Shown piece by piece: positions 18,271 through 27,758 of a stretch of 64,000 bases of DNA. Under the pieces are notes generated by a model. That model was not told the DNA's origin. It was given only the letters and a program-made list of their open reading frames with translations, and did not search any database. The position numbers and the translations under genes were made by a program. This DNA is from Acidobacteriota bacterium (GTDB lineage: Bacteria; Acidobacteriota; Terriglobia; Terriglobales; Acidobacteriaceae): assembly GCA_003225055.1 (NCBI GenBank), contig QIAU01000139.1, positions 20,988-84,987 on the forward strand, written 5' to 3'. The stretch's first letter is position 1; every line of letters starts with the position of its first letter.

Positions 18271-21200
18271 TCAGAATATGTACTTGGCAGTCATTTGGAT
18301 GGTGCGCGGTGACCACCAGTTCCTTAATCCCGACTGCATCGACTCAGGAAGCGGCTGGCCGCTTGAGTTGCTGTCGATCGGAACCAGCGACCCGAAGTTT
18401 CCAGCTTGCAGGTCGCCTTGTATGCCGCTACCCACATTGGAATGCCAGAGTGAGAACACATTGAAGATCTCCAGGCGATACTGGAAGTTCTGCCGCTCGG
18501 TAATACGGAAGTTCTTCGACAGCGTGATATCACCACGCATGAAATAGGGCTGACGGATGCTATTGCGGGCTACATTCCCGTACTGGTTCCCGGCAGGAGC
18601 GGCGTAAGCCGCCGGATTGAACCAGTGAAAGATGCTGCTTTTGAAATTGGCCTGCGGATAGATGGTAGGGTTGAGCGTCCCATACACGGGTGCGTTAGGA
18701 TTTCCAACTTGGTTCGGGCGCCGCAGGTCGGCACGCACACCATCTTCGCCGTAGCCGCCCATGCCCGCAAAAAGGGTCTCGGGGAATCCTGAAGCAGCAG
18801 TGTAGATGCCGCTAAAGCTCCATCCGCCGATTACCCAATTGGCTGGCCCGGCGGACCACCTTCGGCCATTTCCCAGGGGCAGTTCATACGAGCCACTCGC
18901 CACCAAACGATGGGTCTGATCAAAGGAGGCCGGACCGTAATCGCACTTGAAACAGTTGTTGTTCTGCAAGGTCAGCGTGCCCGTCGGGATGTTGTTGATG
19001 GCCGAAGTCTCATCCAGAATGCGCGACCAGGTGTAGCCCACCTGATACTGTAGTCCCTGACTATATCGCTGGTTGAGACGGACTTGCATCGAGTTGTAGT
19101 TGCTGTTGAAGAGATTGGCTATCGAGTAGGCATGCGTACTGATGTCGGAGAAGCGGTTGCGCGACATGGCCGGAATGAAATTCGGGTCGCTGGCGCAGGT
19201 CGGATCGCCTGACGCCTCCTGGACCATTCGATACCGATCGCAGGGGTCGTTCAGGGCCGGCATGGTGGCTGCGTTGTAGTACCAATAGGCCGGCTGTCGA
19301 AGAGCGTGATTGCCGATATAGCTCACGTCCAGCAGAAGATTCTGTTTGAGGGCGTACTCGGTCCCCAGCATCCACTGCTGGTTGTAGGGACTTCTATTCC
19401 CCGGCCAGTTGATCTGGGGGTAAGGCACATATAGCGGGTAGGCATTCGGCCCCACGCCGAAGAAGCCGTAGTCGACAGTTGAAGGCAACCAGAGGCTGTC
19501 TAACACATTTGGGGCCGACGGCGTTGCCCCGGTCGAGGTCGCATAGAAAGCAGGTGAGCCGACATATGTGCTGATGTTGTCGTATGTGGTGAGCGAATAC
19601 CACTGGTTCTGGAGATCGTAGAAAATGCCGTAGCCGGCCCGGACCACGAAACGGTCGCTGTCCAAGGGACGCCAAGCCACTCCGATGCGCGGCGCGAAGT
19701 CCTTGTGGTCCGGAGGAACCAGCTTGTTATCTCGACAACACCGCGTGAGAAACGGGTATCCACCTGCCTGCTGCGCCTGGAGTGCGGTGTTTCGGTTCGC
19801 CCACAGGAACCCCCCGCCATTGCTCAGATCCAATTGCGCCCCGCTGTTGTAGATATCGTGGTATGCGGGGGGTATTTCGTAGCGGAGCCCGAGGTTCATG
19901 GTTAACATCGGGGTGACCCGATAGTCATCTTGAAAGAAGAAGTTCCAATTCGTGGCGCGAACATCGAAGTAATCGGAGCCGCCCGGCGCCGGTCCCGTGA
20001 CATTGATAGGGTTACCTAGGAGAAAATCGGCAATCGAACTACCCGCGCCCGTCTCGGTGTACTTCCCGCTGTGCGTGAGGTTCGGGTCAGTTCCGGTGTA
20101 AGCACCGTTGAAATCTACCTCTCCGGTCGAGCCAAACGCCGCCACCATATAAAGCATGTACCGCCGGATGTCGGTTCCCATCGTGAGCGTGTGCTTTCCC
20201 ACGACCCACTTCAGGTTCTCCACAACTTGGTAGTTGTTCTCCTTCTGTGTCCAGCCGGAGTTCGTATTCCCGATGGCCTGAAACCCGCTGAAGGTCAGGT
20301 TAGGAACTCCCCAGAGAGCTTGATTGCCGGGCACATTGGCGAAGCCGAGTTGCTGACCATAGTTCGGTCCATCGGCTGCATCCGAACCGTTGCGCCACTT
20401 CATCCAGTCGTAGCCAACCCGAAACTCGTTAAAGATGTTTTGGCTTATGCTGTGTTGCCAATTGAAGCCCATCAGTTTGTTGCGCTGATATTTGATTTCT
20501 CCGGTGAGCGGCATCACGCTGGGGTTGTGAAGCTGCTGATCGCCGAGAATCCCGGTGAAGTAGAAGCGATCACGGGTCCCCATATTGTGGTCCAAGCGGA
20601 AAGTGTAGTTGTTCGTATTCGTGGGCCGGAGAACATTGGCGACGTAGTTGTAGCACGCCCCCGATCCATTGCCGTTGGTCTGGGCGCAAGACGCCATATT
20701 GGCTTGAGGCACATTGGGCTCGGCCGAACCAAGGAGGCCGATGTACTTGCCGGCAGTCGAACTGAATCTCGAGCTCGGGATCTGGTTCCCGGGGAACGGC
20801 GTTCGCGTGGAAGGATTACCGCCAGCCTGGGTAGCAGGATCATAGATGGGAACCAGATTCCCTTGAGCATCCCGCCAATCGGAGAAGTCACCGGCCCGCT
20901 CAGCCGCAGTCGGAATCAACACCCGGCTCAGACCGGATTCCCTGCGGCGGCCCCCTTCATACGAGAAGAAGAAAAAGCTCTTTGACCTGCCCTGATAGAT
21001 CTTCGGGACTTGGATCGGCCCACCCAAAGTCAAGCCGAACTGGTTCTGCTTCAACTCACTCTTCTCGGGGAGCGGAACTCCATTCACTGCATGTTCCCAT
21101 GCGTTCAGGGGGCTTTGAGGCTCCCACATATCATTTTGAATGTAATCGTAAGCGGAACCATGGTACCGGTTGGTTCCCGATTTTACGGCCACGTTCACCT

Positions 21201-21942
21201 GTGCCGAGCCCTGGCCGTACTCCGCTGAGTACAGACCATTTTGCACTTTGAATTCCTCGATCGCCTCCGAGCTCGGTTCATTATTTGCGGTGGAAAAATA
21301 CTGGTCGTTATCGGAGACGCCATCGACCAGGTAACTCACCGATTCGGTACGCGACCCGTTGACACTCACCGAAGCGTAATCGTTATTCAGGCCGTGCTGC
21401 GCCCAATAGAGCTGAGAGCTGCCTTGGACCTGGGTGGCTCCCGCCTGCACTCTGAGCAAGTTGGTGAAGTCACGGCCAATGATGGGCAATTCTTCAATGA
21501 GCTTGCTAGGCACCACTGTGCCGGAAGTCACGTTGTCGGTCTGCACCATCTGCGATTCCGCGCTGACCGTCATTTGCTGGTTAGTCGCCCCGACCTCCAG
21601 CTTGAAATCCTGCCGCAGCGTGGCCTCCACGCTGAGGCGCGCCGCTTCGACCTGCGCCTGTTTGAACCCTGTCATTTGCACGGTGATGTTGTAGTTGCCG
21701 GGTTTCACGTTAACGAACACGTAGTCGCCAACCGCGCTGGTTTTCGTGCTGTTCGAAACTGAAGTCGCGACATTGGTGATCGTCACCGTCGCTCCGGGCA
21801 AGACTGCTCCGGAGGCGTCAATCACATGCCCCAAAATCGTTCCTTGCGAATTCTGCGCGGCCAGGGGAAGATTTGCGGAACAAAAGACGGCAAGAGCAAA
21901 AACACACCGCAAACCAGGGTTCAGGAAGTGTCTGGGGCTCAT
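18271..21942 (-). CDS. Oar-like TonB-dependent receptor
   Basis: An outer-membrane receptor of 1223 residues. The open frame begins at 21957, but GAGGAGG lies between that ATG and the ATG at 21942, so 21942 is the start. Order: signal peptide ending LPLAAQN; a carboxypeptidase-regulatory-like beta-sandwich (GTILGHVIDASGAVLPGATV, residues about 35-120); plug domain with LIEELPIIGRDFTNLLRV and SVNGSRTESVSYLVDGVSDN; then a long beta-barrel ending in a terminal phenylalanine (MTAKYIF), as in outer-membrane proteins. No TonB box could be assigned. It diverges from a DeoR-type regulator, which is a plausible controller. Ligand unknown; such receptors in Acidobacteriota are thought to import glycans or peptides. 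Confidence 0.9.
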   Translation of the reverse strand: MSPRHFLNPGLRCVFALAVFCSANLPLAAQNSQGTILGHVIDASGAVLPGATVTITNVATSVSNSTKTSAVGDYVFVNVKPGNYNITVQMTGFKQAQVEAARLSVEATLRQDFKLEVGATNQQMTVSAESQMVQTDNVTSGTVVPSKLIEELPIIGRDFTNLLRVQAGATQVQGSSQLYWAQHGLNNDYASVSVNGSRTESVSYLVDGVSDNDQYFSTANNEPSSEAIEEFKVQNGLYSAEYGQGSAQVNVAVKSGTNRYHGSAYDYIQNDMWEPQSPLNAWEHAVNGVPLPEKSELKQNQFGLTLGGPIQVPKIYQGRSKSFFFFSYEGGRRRESGLSRVLIPTAAERAGDFSDWRDAQGNLVPIYDPATQAGGNPSTRTPFPGNQIPSSRFSSTAGKYIGLLGSAEPNVPQANMASCAQTNGNGSGACYNYVANVLRPTNTNNYTFRLDHNMGTRDRFYFTGILGDQQLHNPSVMPLTGEIKYQRNKLMGFNWQHSISQNIFNEFRVGYDWMKWRNGSDAADGPNYGQQLGFANVPGNQALWGVPNLTFSGFQAIGNTNSGWTQKENNYQVVENLKWVVGKHTLTMGTDIRRYMLYMVAAFGSTGEVDFNGAYTGTDPNLTHSGKYTETGAGSSIADFLLGNPINVTGPAPGGSDYFDVRATNWNFFFQDDYRVTPMLTMNLGLRYEIPPAYHDIYNSGAQLDLSNGGGFLWANRNTALQAQQAGGYPFLTRCCRDNKLVPPDHKDFAPRIGVAWRPLDSDRFVVRAGYGIFYDLQNQWYSLTTYDNISTYVGSPAFYATSTGATPSAPNVLDSLWLPSTVDYGFFGVGPNAYPLYVPYPQINWPGNRSPYNQQWMLGTEYALKQNLLLDVSYIGNHALRQPAYWYYNAATMPALNDPCDRYRMVQEASGDPTCASDPNFIPAMSRNRFSDISTHAYSIANLFNSNYNSMQVRLNQRYSQGLQYQVGYTWSRILDETSAINNIPTGTLTLQNNNCFKCDYGPASFDQTHRLVASGSYELPLGNGRRWSAGPANWVIGGWSFSGIYTAASGFPETLFAGMGGYGEDGVRADLRRPNQVGNPNAPVYGTLNPTIYPQANFKSSIFHWFNPAAYAAPAGNQYGNVARNSIRQPYFMRGDITLSKNFRITERQNFQYRLEIFNVFSLWHSNVGSGIQGDLQAGNFGSLVPIDSNSSGQPLPESMQSGLRNWWSPRTIQMTAKYIF

Positions 21943-22080
21943 GGGGTGCCTCCTCATAAACTCGAGTCCGCATCATCCCTGCGCGCCCGACGCTTCCCAT
22001 CCTTCGACCAGCAAAGGACGTATTTGCCGCGGAACACTACTGCGTTCTCATGGCATTGTCAATTGAAAAACGAATGTTAT

Positions 22081-22115
22081 GGGTAAAAACGATCATCTTT
22101 CTGATCGATATACCC
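22081..22115. promoter_or_regulatory. Interrupted 35-bp palindrome, candidate DeoR-type operator
   Basis: In the 295-base region between the divergent TonB receptor and the DeoR-family gene, GGGTA at 22081-22085 pairs with TACCC at 22111-22115, and inside it CGATCA at 22090-22095 pairs with TGATCG at 22102-22107 around a TCTTTC centre. Dyads of this type are typical binding sites for helix-turn-helix repressors. Its position between regulator and receptor suggests autoregulation plus control of the receptor. Inference from symmetry and position only. Confidence 0.5.
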
Positions 22116-22237
22116 GTACTTAAATTTAGAAATGATTGGCTCTTTCAGGCAGCAGGCTGCTAGCATGTGCGATTCTGGATCGCAGCCGTCTCCCCCGAGG
22201 GCGTGGCCCGTATCCTCATCTGGCTTAAGAACCTAGC

Positions 22238-23023
22238 ATGTCCGCGCGACAGGAACACCGCACCGGTCGAATCCTAAAACTGTTGCTCGAGCGCGGGTCC
22301 GTGTCGGTCGAAGAGTTGATCACCCTGCTCGGTGCATCGGCACCGAGCATCCGGCGCGACCTCACCCGCCTGGAAGGCAAGGGCCTGATCCGCCGCACCC
22401 ATGGCGGCGCCGCTCTAGTACAGGAGCTGCTCTACGAACCGTTCCGCTACGATACAGCGTTTCAAACCCGCGAGCAGCGATTCGTCAGGGAGAAGCGGCA
22501 CATCGGGCTCGCTGCCGCGGAACTCATTAAGGAAAACGAGACCATCGGCTTAACCGCGGGCACGACCACCACGTGGGTAGCACGCAGCCTGCGTCATAGG
22601 ACCAACCTCACGATCGTCACCAATGCCGTCAACATTGGCATGGAGCTCTGCAACATGCCAGGACTCAAGGTCCATTTGACGGGGGGGTACGTCCACTGGC
22701 CGTGGTCATTCTCCCTGGTGGGTGCAGCGGCGATTAATTTTCTCGGCGATGTTTTCCTCGACAAGCTGCTTCTCAGCGTCTCCGGTATAGACGACGAACG
22801 CGGCACTACGACAAACGAGTCTGACGAAGCCCTCACCTTTCGCGCCATGGTAAAGCAAGCCAAACAGGTCATCGTGGTGAGCGACTCCAGCAAATTGGGC
22901 CTAATTACGCCATCGCTGATTTGCCCTATCGAAGACGTCGACATACTTGTCACTGAAGAGGCAGCGCCGGACGAGGCAGTTGAAAAATTTGAGCGCCGCG
23001 GAATTAAGATCATCCGCGCCTGA
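22238..23023 (+). CDS. DeoR/GlpR-family transcriptional regulator
   Basis: A 261-residue regulator. Residues 1-60 form the DeoR helix-turn-helix (ILKLLLERGSVSVEELITLL, then SIRRDLTRLEGKGLIRRTHG); residues about 80-245 are the DeoR C-terminal sensor domain with the ISOCOT-type sugar-phosphate fold (GLTAGTTTTWVARSL, TNLTIVTNAVNI, KQVIVVSDSSKLG). Members bind phosphorylated sugars and repress carbohydrate genes. It diverges from the receptor at 18271-21942, with a palindrome between them. Its effector cannot be read; the neighbouring receptor and downstream carbohydrate enzymes suggest a sugar phosphate. Confidence 0.9.
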   Translation: MSARQEHRTGRILKLLLERGSVSVEELITLLGASAPSIRRDLTRLEGKGLIRRTHGGAALVQELLYEPFRYDTAFQTREQRFVREKRHIGLAAAELIKENETIGLTAGTTTTWVARSLRHRTNLTIVTNAVNIGMELCNMPGLKVHLTGGYVHWPWSFSLVGAAAINFLGDVFLDKLLLSVSGIDDERGTTTNESDEALTFRAMVKQAKQVIVVSDSSKLGLITPSLICPIEDVDILVTEEAAPDEAVEKFERRGIKIIRA

Positions 23024-23517
23024 CAAGCGAATCCGTTCTCATCAATTGCCTGACTGGCCTGTCATGAAGGCCAGTACGGCGCGAACGGGTTTATAAGCGA
23101 CTGCCGCTCGATCCGATCGTTCTCTTGTCCGCCTGTCGGAATTCCCGGAGGAAACGCTTCGCCTGGTGCAATCGGGGTTTATGAAAGGCGAGTACGAACT
23201 CGAGAAGTTTTCGCGGCGGCTTCGTCTTACCGTCCTGCATCTACCCGTCTTCGAATACACCTTGGTTGATTGAGCATTTGCCGTACGGGCCGCGGCTGTC
23301 CGCTAAACCCCACAGCCGCCAACAGCAGACTTTTTGTGCCCGAAAGGCCGTTCCCGGTGTATGCTTGTGCGCCTAGGATGTCGAGACAGCGATTTCGTTG
23401 ACCTTAACTTAGACCTTAACTTATCCACATTCCGAACTGCAGCTGAGCTGACACGCCGCAAGTGGAACGGAACGCTTTGGCGGCTGAGTCAGTCGGCTCC
23501 AGCCTGGAGATTGCGTT
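23024..23517. other. Intergenic region ahead of korAB
   Basis: About 490 bases without an intact gene. A plus-strand frame ending with TGA near 23270 reads KGEYELEKFSRRLRLTVLHL, which looks protein-like but matches no family I recognise and may be the tail of a lost gene. Nearer korA lies a perfect 12-bp tandem repeat. Confidence 0.4.
23400..23423. repeat. Perfect 12-bp tandem repeat upstream of korA
   Basis: GACCTTAACTTA occurs twice without a gap, at 23400-23411 and 23412-23423, about 95 bases before the korA start. The preceding TT makes TTGACC at 23398, a possible -35, but the matching -10 is poor. It may be a regulator site or a replication-slippage duplication. Confidence 0.6.
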
Positions 23518-25308
23518 ATGAGGCAGACATTTGCCATCGGTATCGGGGGCGCCGCCGGCCAAGGCGTCGCTACGCCGGGCGACATCTTCGCCAAGATCTT
23601 CAGCCGCCGCGGCCTGCACCTCAACGCCTACAACGCCTACCAATCCATCATTCGCGGTGGCCACACCTTTCTCACCATTCGTACCGGCCAGGAAAAGGTC
23701 ACCAATATGGGGGACCGCCTCGATTTACTGATCCCGCTCAACCAGGATGCAATGAATCGCCACCTCGGGCTGCTCACCGCCGGCGCCGCATGTATTTATA
23801 ACGCGGATACGATCAAGCCCGGGACCGCCGCGGAAGGCGTACAGCTCTGTCCGCTTCCCGTTTCAAAGTTGGCTGATATCAGCCGCAACAAAGTGGCCCA
23901 GAACACACTCGCGCTGGGCTCGGGTCTCAGCATGATGGGTATTGGGTTTCAGGCGTTGGAGAGCGTTCTAATCGAGCAGTTTAAGAAGAAGGGCGAAGCG
24001 GTGGTGTCGGAAAACGTCGGAATCGCGCGGGCCGGCTACGACTATGCCACCGGGAGTTTCAAGCCCTTTGCCCGGCCGCTTGCCATGACCGAGAACCGGT
24101 ACGCGGTGCTGAGCGGGAATACCGCCATGGCGATGGGGGGCGCAGCCGCGGGGGTGAAATTTTACTGTGCCTACCCCATGAGTCCTTCCACAGGCGTTCT
24201 GCACTGGATGGCGGCGCACGCGCGCAAGGCTGGCATCATGGTCCGGCAGGTGGAGGACGAGATTGGCGTAGTGAATATGGCGATCGGCGCTTCCCATGCC
24301 GGCGTTCGCTCGATGTGCGCAACCTCGGGCGGCGGCTTTGCCCTGATGAGCGAAGGCCTTGGTTTGTCGGCCATGATGGAAACCCCGGTCGTAGTCATCG
24401 ACTGCCAGCGCGCCGGCCCGTCCACTGGAGTTCCTACCAAGACGGAGCAGGGCGATCTTTGGCAGATGTTGGGTGCCGCGTTTGGCGACTATCCTCGCGT
24501 CATCGCTGCTCCGCTCGATATCGCGGATTGCTTCAAAATCGTCCCTGAGATTTTCAATATCGCAGACCGCTTTCAGTGCCCTGGGATCGTGCTCTGTGAC
24601 CTCCTGCTCTCTGAGGGCAGGCTCAGTGTGGATCCAAAGGATCTGGACTTTAATCCGCCTATCGATCGCGGCGAGCTGATCACGACGGCTGACGCGACAT
24701 CCGGGTCTGACGGGAACGGTGATTACAAACGCTACAAGATCACCCAAAGCGGCATTTCACCCCGCGCCATTCCCGGCGTTCCTGGATTCACCCACACCGC
24801 CGCCAGTGACGAACACGACGAAGACGGTGTCTTAATCAGCGATGAATTTACGAATCCGACCAAGCGCCGCGCGATGATGGAAAAGCGCATGCGGAAGGTC
24901 ATCGGCATCGCGGCCGCGGTTCCTCCGCCGGAGTTGCGGGGGCCGCGTGACGCCGAAGTCACGTTAATCGGTTGGGGATCTACCCAAGGAGTGATCGAGG
25001 AGGCGTGCGAAATCCTCACCGAGCAAGGCATTCCCGCTAACCAGCTTCAGATCCGCTGGCTGGTGCCGCTGCACGGCGACGCGATACTGGACATCCTAAG
25101 AAGCTCGCGGCACACCATCATCGTGGAGAATAACTACAGTGGCCAGTTCGCCCGCTACCTGCGCAGCGAAACGAGCTACGTGCCGAATGGGTACATCCGC
25201 AAGTATGATGGCGAGCCATTCATGCCGCACCACATCGTCGAGGCGGTGAAGGAACAGTTAACCGGGAACACCAAGCTCTCGGTTCCGGCCCATGAAGTTA
25301 TGGTTTGA
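23518..25308 (+). CDS. korA: 2-oxoacid:ferredoxin oxidoreductase, alpha subunit (fused gamma-alpha)
   Basis: A 596-residue subunit with the gamma domain at the N-terminus (GIGGAAGQGVATPGDIFAKI, NAYQSIIRGGHTFLTIRTG) fused to the alpha pyrimidine-binding domain (from about residue 195: GNTAMAMGGAAAGVKFYCAY, YPMSPSTGVLHWM, DEIGVVNMAIGASHAG). The C-terminal third carries the transketolase-C-like region (VTLIGWGSTQGVIEEACEIL). This is the two-subunit KorAB architecture used for 2-oxoglutarate or pyruvate oxidative decarboxylation to the CoA ester with ferredoxin reduction. GGAG lies about nine bases before the ATG. korB follows 12 nt downstream. 2-Oxoglutarate is the likeliest substrate by family, not shown by sequence alone. 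Confidence 0.9.
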   Translation: MRQTFAIGIGGAAGQGVATPGDIFAKIFSRRGLHLNAYNAYQSIIRGGHTFLTIRTGQEKVTNMGDRLDLLIPLNQDAMNRHLGLLTAGAACIYNADTIKPGTAAEGVQLCPLPVSKLADISRNKVAQNTLALGSGLSMMGIGFQALESVLIEQFKKKGEAVVSENVGIARAGYDYATGSFKPFARPLAMTENRYAVLSGNTAMAMGGAAAGVKFYCAYPMSPSTGVLHWMAAHARKAGIMVRQVEDEIGVVNMAIGASHAGVRSMCATSGGGFALMSEGLGLSAMMETPVVVIDCQRAGPSTGVPTKTEQGDLWQMLGAAFGDYPRVIAAPLDIADCFKIVPEIFNIADRFQCPGIVLCDLLLSEGRLSVDPKDLDFNPPIDRGELITTADATSGSDGNGDYKRYKITQSGISPRAIPGVPGFTHTAASDEHDEDGVLISDEFTNPTKRRAMMEKRMRKVIGIAAAVPPPELRGPRDAEVTLIGWGSTQGVIEEACEILTEQGIPANQLQIRWLVPLHGDAILDILRSSRHTIIVENNYSGQFARYLRSETSYVPNGYIRKYDGEPFMPHHIVEAVKEQLTGNTKLSVPAHEVMV

Positions 25309-25320
25309 GGAGGACCACAA

Positions 25321-26217
25321 ATGGCGACTGGTTTAGCAGCTCCCAAGCAACTGGCGGTGGCGGATTTTAAAGGCAAAGTCGATCCTGACTGGTGTCCCGG
25401 CTGTGGCGATTTTGGCGTGCTGGCTGCGGTTGAGAAGGCGCTGGTCGAGCTGCAGATTCCAAATCACCAGGTTGTCACCATTAGCGGCATCGGTTGTTCC
25501 TCCAACTTCCCCGGCTTTATTAACACCTACGGCATGCACACGCTGCACGGGCGTGCGCTGGCGGTGGCAACGGGCGTGAAGCTTGCGAATCACGAGTTGA
25601 CCGTAATAGTGACTGGCGGTGACGGCGATGGCTTCGGCATCGGCGGCAACCACTTCGTCCACTCGATGCGACGCAATGTCGACGTGCTGTATATCGTGAT
25701 GGACAACCAGATCTATGGCCTCACCACCGGTCAAACGTCGCCCACCAGCCGCGTCGGAATGAAGACAAAAAGCATGCCATTCGGCAATATCGAATCGCCG
25801 GTCAACCCCATCTCGCTCGCTCTCGCCTGCGGAGCCACATTCATCGCTCGCGGCTTCAGTGGCGAGCAGAAGCACCTCACCGAACTGATCAAGCGGGGCA
25901 TTCAGCACAAGGGCTTCTCGTTCCTCGACGTCTTCAGCCCTTGCGTCACGTATAACCACGACAATACCTACCAGTGGTTCCGCCCGCGCGTGAAGAAACT
26001 CGAAGACGATCCCGCTCACGATCCCACGAACTGGGTGCTAGCCATGGAGAAGTCTTTGCTCTGGGGCGAGGAAATTCCGATTGGAAGATTCTTTGAGCGT
26101 ACCGATCTTCCTGCCTTGCACGAAGCAGAACCGGTGCTGAACGAAGGCGCCCTGGTGCATAACGGCGCAAAGATCCCAGCCGAGGTGTCGCGTGCATTCA
26201 TCGGGGAGTTGATGTAG
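25321..26217 (+). CDS. korB: 2-oxoacid:ferredoxin oxidoreductase, beta subunit
   Basis: A 298-residue partner of KorA. It binds thiamine diphosphate through GGDGDGFGIGGNHFVHSMRR and MDNQIYGLTTGQ, and a [4Fe-4S] cluster through the cysteines of DWCPGCGD near residues 24-27, GIGCSS, and SPCVTYNHDNTYQW, all present. AGGAGG stands just before the ATG. Length is normal. It completes the two-subunit enzyme; the ferredoxin partner is not encoded nearby. Confidence 0.93.
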   Translation: MATGLAAPKQLAVADFKGKVDPDWCPGCGDFGVLAAVEKALVELQIPNHQVVTISGIGCSSNFPGFINTYGMHTLHGRALAVATGVKLANHELTVIVTGGDGDGFGIGGNHFVHSMRRNVDVLYIVMDNQIYGLTTGQTSPTSRVGMKTKSMPFGNIESPVNPISLALACGATFIARGFSGEQKHLTELIKRGIQHKGFSFLDVFSPCVTYNHDNTYQWFRPRVKKLEDDPAHDPTNWVLAMEKSLLWGEEIPIGRFFERTDLPALHEAEPVLNEGALVHNGAKIPAEVSRAFIGELM

Positions 26218-26472
26218 CCGCCGGGCAGCGCACCACAATCTTTCCCCATGACTTGGATGTGCCCGGCTGCGGCGCGCTCGCGCAACCGTGCTCCGTCGCC
26301 AGCATTCGCCTGATCTCACCATCGGCCACTCGCTCGACGTGGTAAAACTTGGACCCGAGCGAGTGAATCTAGGCCAAGCTTCAAGCTGTAGCGTCTAGGC
26401 TTCACCCTCCAAAAATCGCTTGCGTTCGTGGAGCAGGCTGTTCTCGTACCTGTGCCAGCAGGAGGTACCCTC

Positions 26473-27735
26473 GTGCGCCTTAAGGAAGTTCGCTGGCCCG
26501 CCAAGTTGCTCCGCTATCGCTTACTCGCGTTTTTCGCGGTGTTTGGCCCCGGCTTTATTACCGCTAACGTCGATAACGACCCCGGAGGAATCCTTACTTA
26601 TTCTCAAGCTGGCGCAAAGTTTGGATATCGACTGCTCTGGACTTTGATTCCCACCACCATCGCTCTGATCGTCGTTCAGGAAATGGCAGCCCGCATGGGT
26701 GCGGTGACGGGCAAGGGTCTGCACGATCTGATCCGGGAAGAGTTCGGTATCCGGGCGACGTTCTTCGTGTCGTTCGTATTTGGCTTAGCAGACTTGGGAA
26801 ACATCGTCGCCGAATTCGCAGGACTGGCGTCCGGCATGGGATTGTTTGGCATCAGCAAGTACTTCGTGGTGCCCATCGGTGCCTTCCTGGTGTGGATCGT
26901 TGTCGTTCACAATTCATACAAGCCCTTCGAGCGCATCCTGATCCTGTTCTCGCTGCTGTTTTTCGTTTATCCGGTATCTGCTTTCCTCGCGCATCCTGAC
27001 TGGCACGCCGCTATTCACGATACTTTTGTGCCGCAGATTATCAGAAGTTCCGACTACCTAATCATGGTGGTTGGCCTGATCGGTACCACGATCACGCCAT
27101 GGATGCAGTTCTACTTGCAAGCGTCCATCGTCGAAAAGGGTATCGGAAAAAAGCAGTACTCGCTGGCAAAATGGGATGTCATTTCGGGCTGCATTATTAC
27201 CGATGTGATCGCGTTCTTCGTCGTGCTCGCCTGCGCTGCCACGCTGTACGTATCAGGAGTTCGGAACATCTCGGATGCGACGGAGGCGGCGGTTGCATTG
27301 CGACCTCTTGCAGGCGACTTTGCATACCTGCTCTTTGCTTTGGGATTGGTCAACGCTGCCATGCTTTCGGCTGCGATTTTGCCGCTGGCAACGGCGTACA
27401 ACATCTGCGAAGGACTGGGCGCCGAGTCTGGCGTTAATAAACGGTTTTCCGAGGCACCCGTGTTTTACTGGCTTTACACGTTCCTGATTGTTTCTGGAGC
27501 AGGCGTGGTGCTGATCCCTCGGTTGCCCTTGATCAGGCTCATACTATTCTCCCAGGTCGCCAACGGTGCGCTACTCCCGTTTTTGCTGGTTTTCATGTTG
27601 CTTTTGGTTAACCGCAAAAAACTGATGGGCGAGTACACAAATTCGAGACCTGCAAACGTGATTGCCTGGGCCACCAGCATCATCATTATGGTTTTAACGA
27701 TTGCGATGATCTGGACTACTTCAGTAGGGCAATAG
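26473..27735 (+). CDS. NRAMP-related metal-ion transporter with atypical binding site
   Basis: A 420-residue, about 11-TM inner-membrane protein of the NRAMP fold. The frame extends to an ATG at 26428, but a full AGGAGGT at 26460-26466 lies six bases ahead of the in-frame GTG at 26473, which I take as the start. TM1 reads GPGFITANVDNDPGG: the usual DPGN motif has become DPGG (Asp36-Pro-Gly-Gly39). TM6 reads GTTITPWMQFYLQ, with TPW where Mn/Fe transporters have MPH. The Met that favours transition metals is thus missing, so manganese or iron should not be assumed; some NRAMP-related proteins lacking it carry magnesium. A 126-bp fragment of a near-identical gene lies at 17200-17325. Confidence 0.85.
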   Translation: MRLKEVRWPAKLLRYRLLAFFAVFGPGFITANVDNDPGGILTYSQAGAKFGYRLLWTLIPTTIALIVVQEMAARMGAVTGKGLHDLIREEFGIRATFFVSFVFGLADLGNIVAEFAGLASGMGLFGISKYFVVPIGAFLVWIVVVHNSYKPFERILILFSLLFFVYPVSAFLAHPDWHAAIHDTFVPQIIRSSDYLIMVVGLIGTTITPWMQFYLQASIVEKGIGKKQYSLAKWDVISGCIITDVIAFFVVLACAATLYVSGVRNISDATEAAVALRPLAGDFAYLLFALGLVNAAMLSAAILPLATAYNICEGLGAESGVNKRFSEAPVFYWLYTFLIVSGAGVVLIPRLPLIRLILFSQVANGALLPFLLVFMLLLVNRKKLMGEYTNSRPANVIAWATSIIIMVLTIAMIWTTSVGQ

Positions 27736-27758
27736 TACGTAGCCCCGACGATGGCTGG

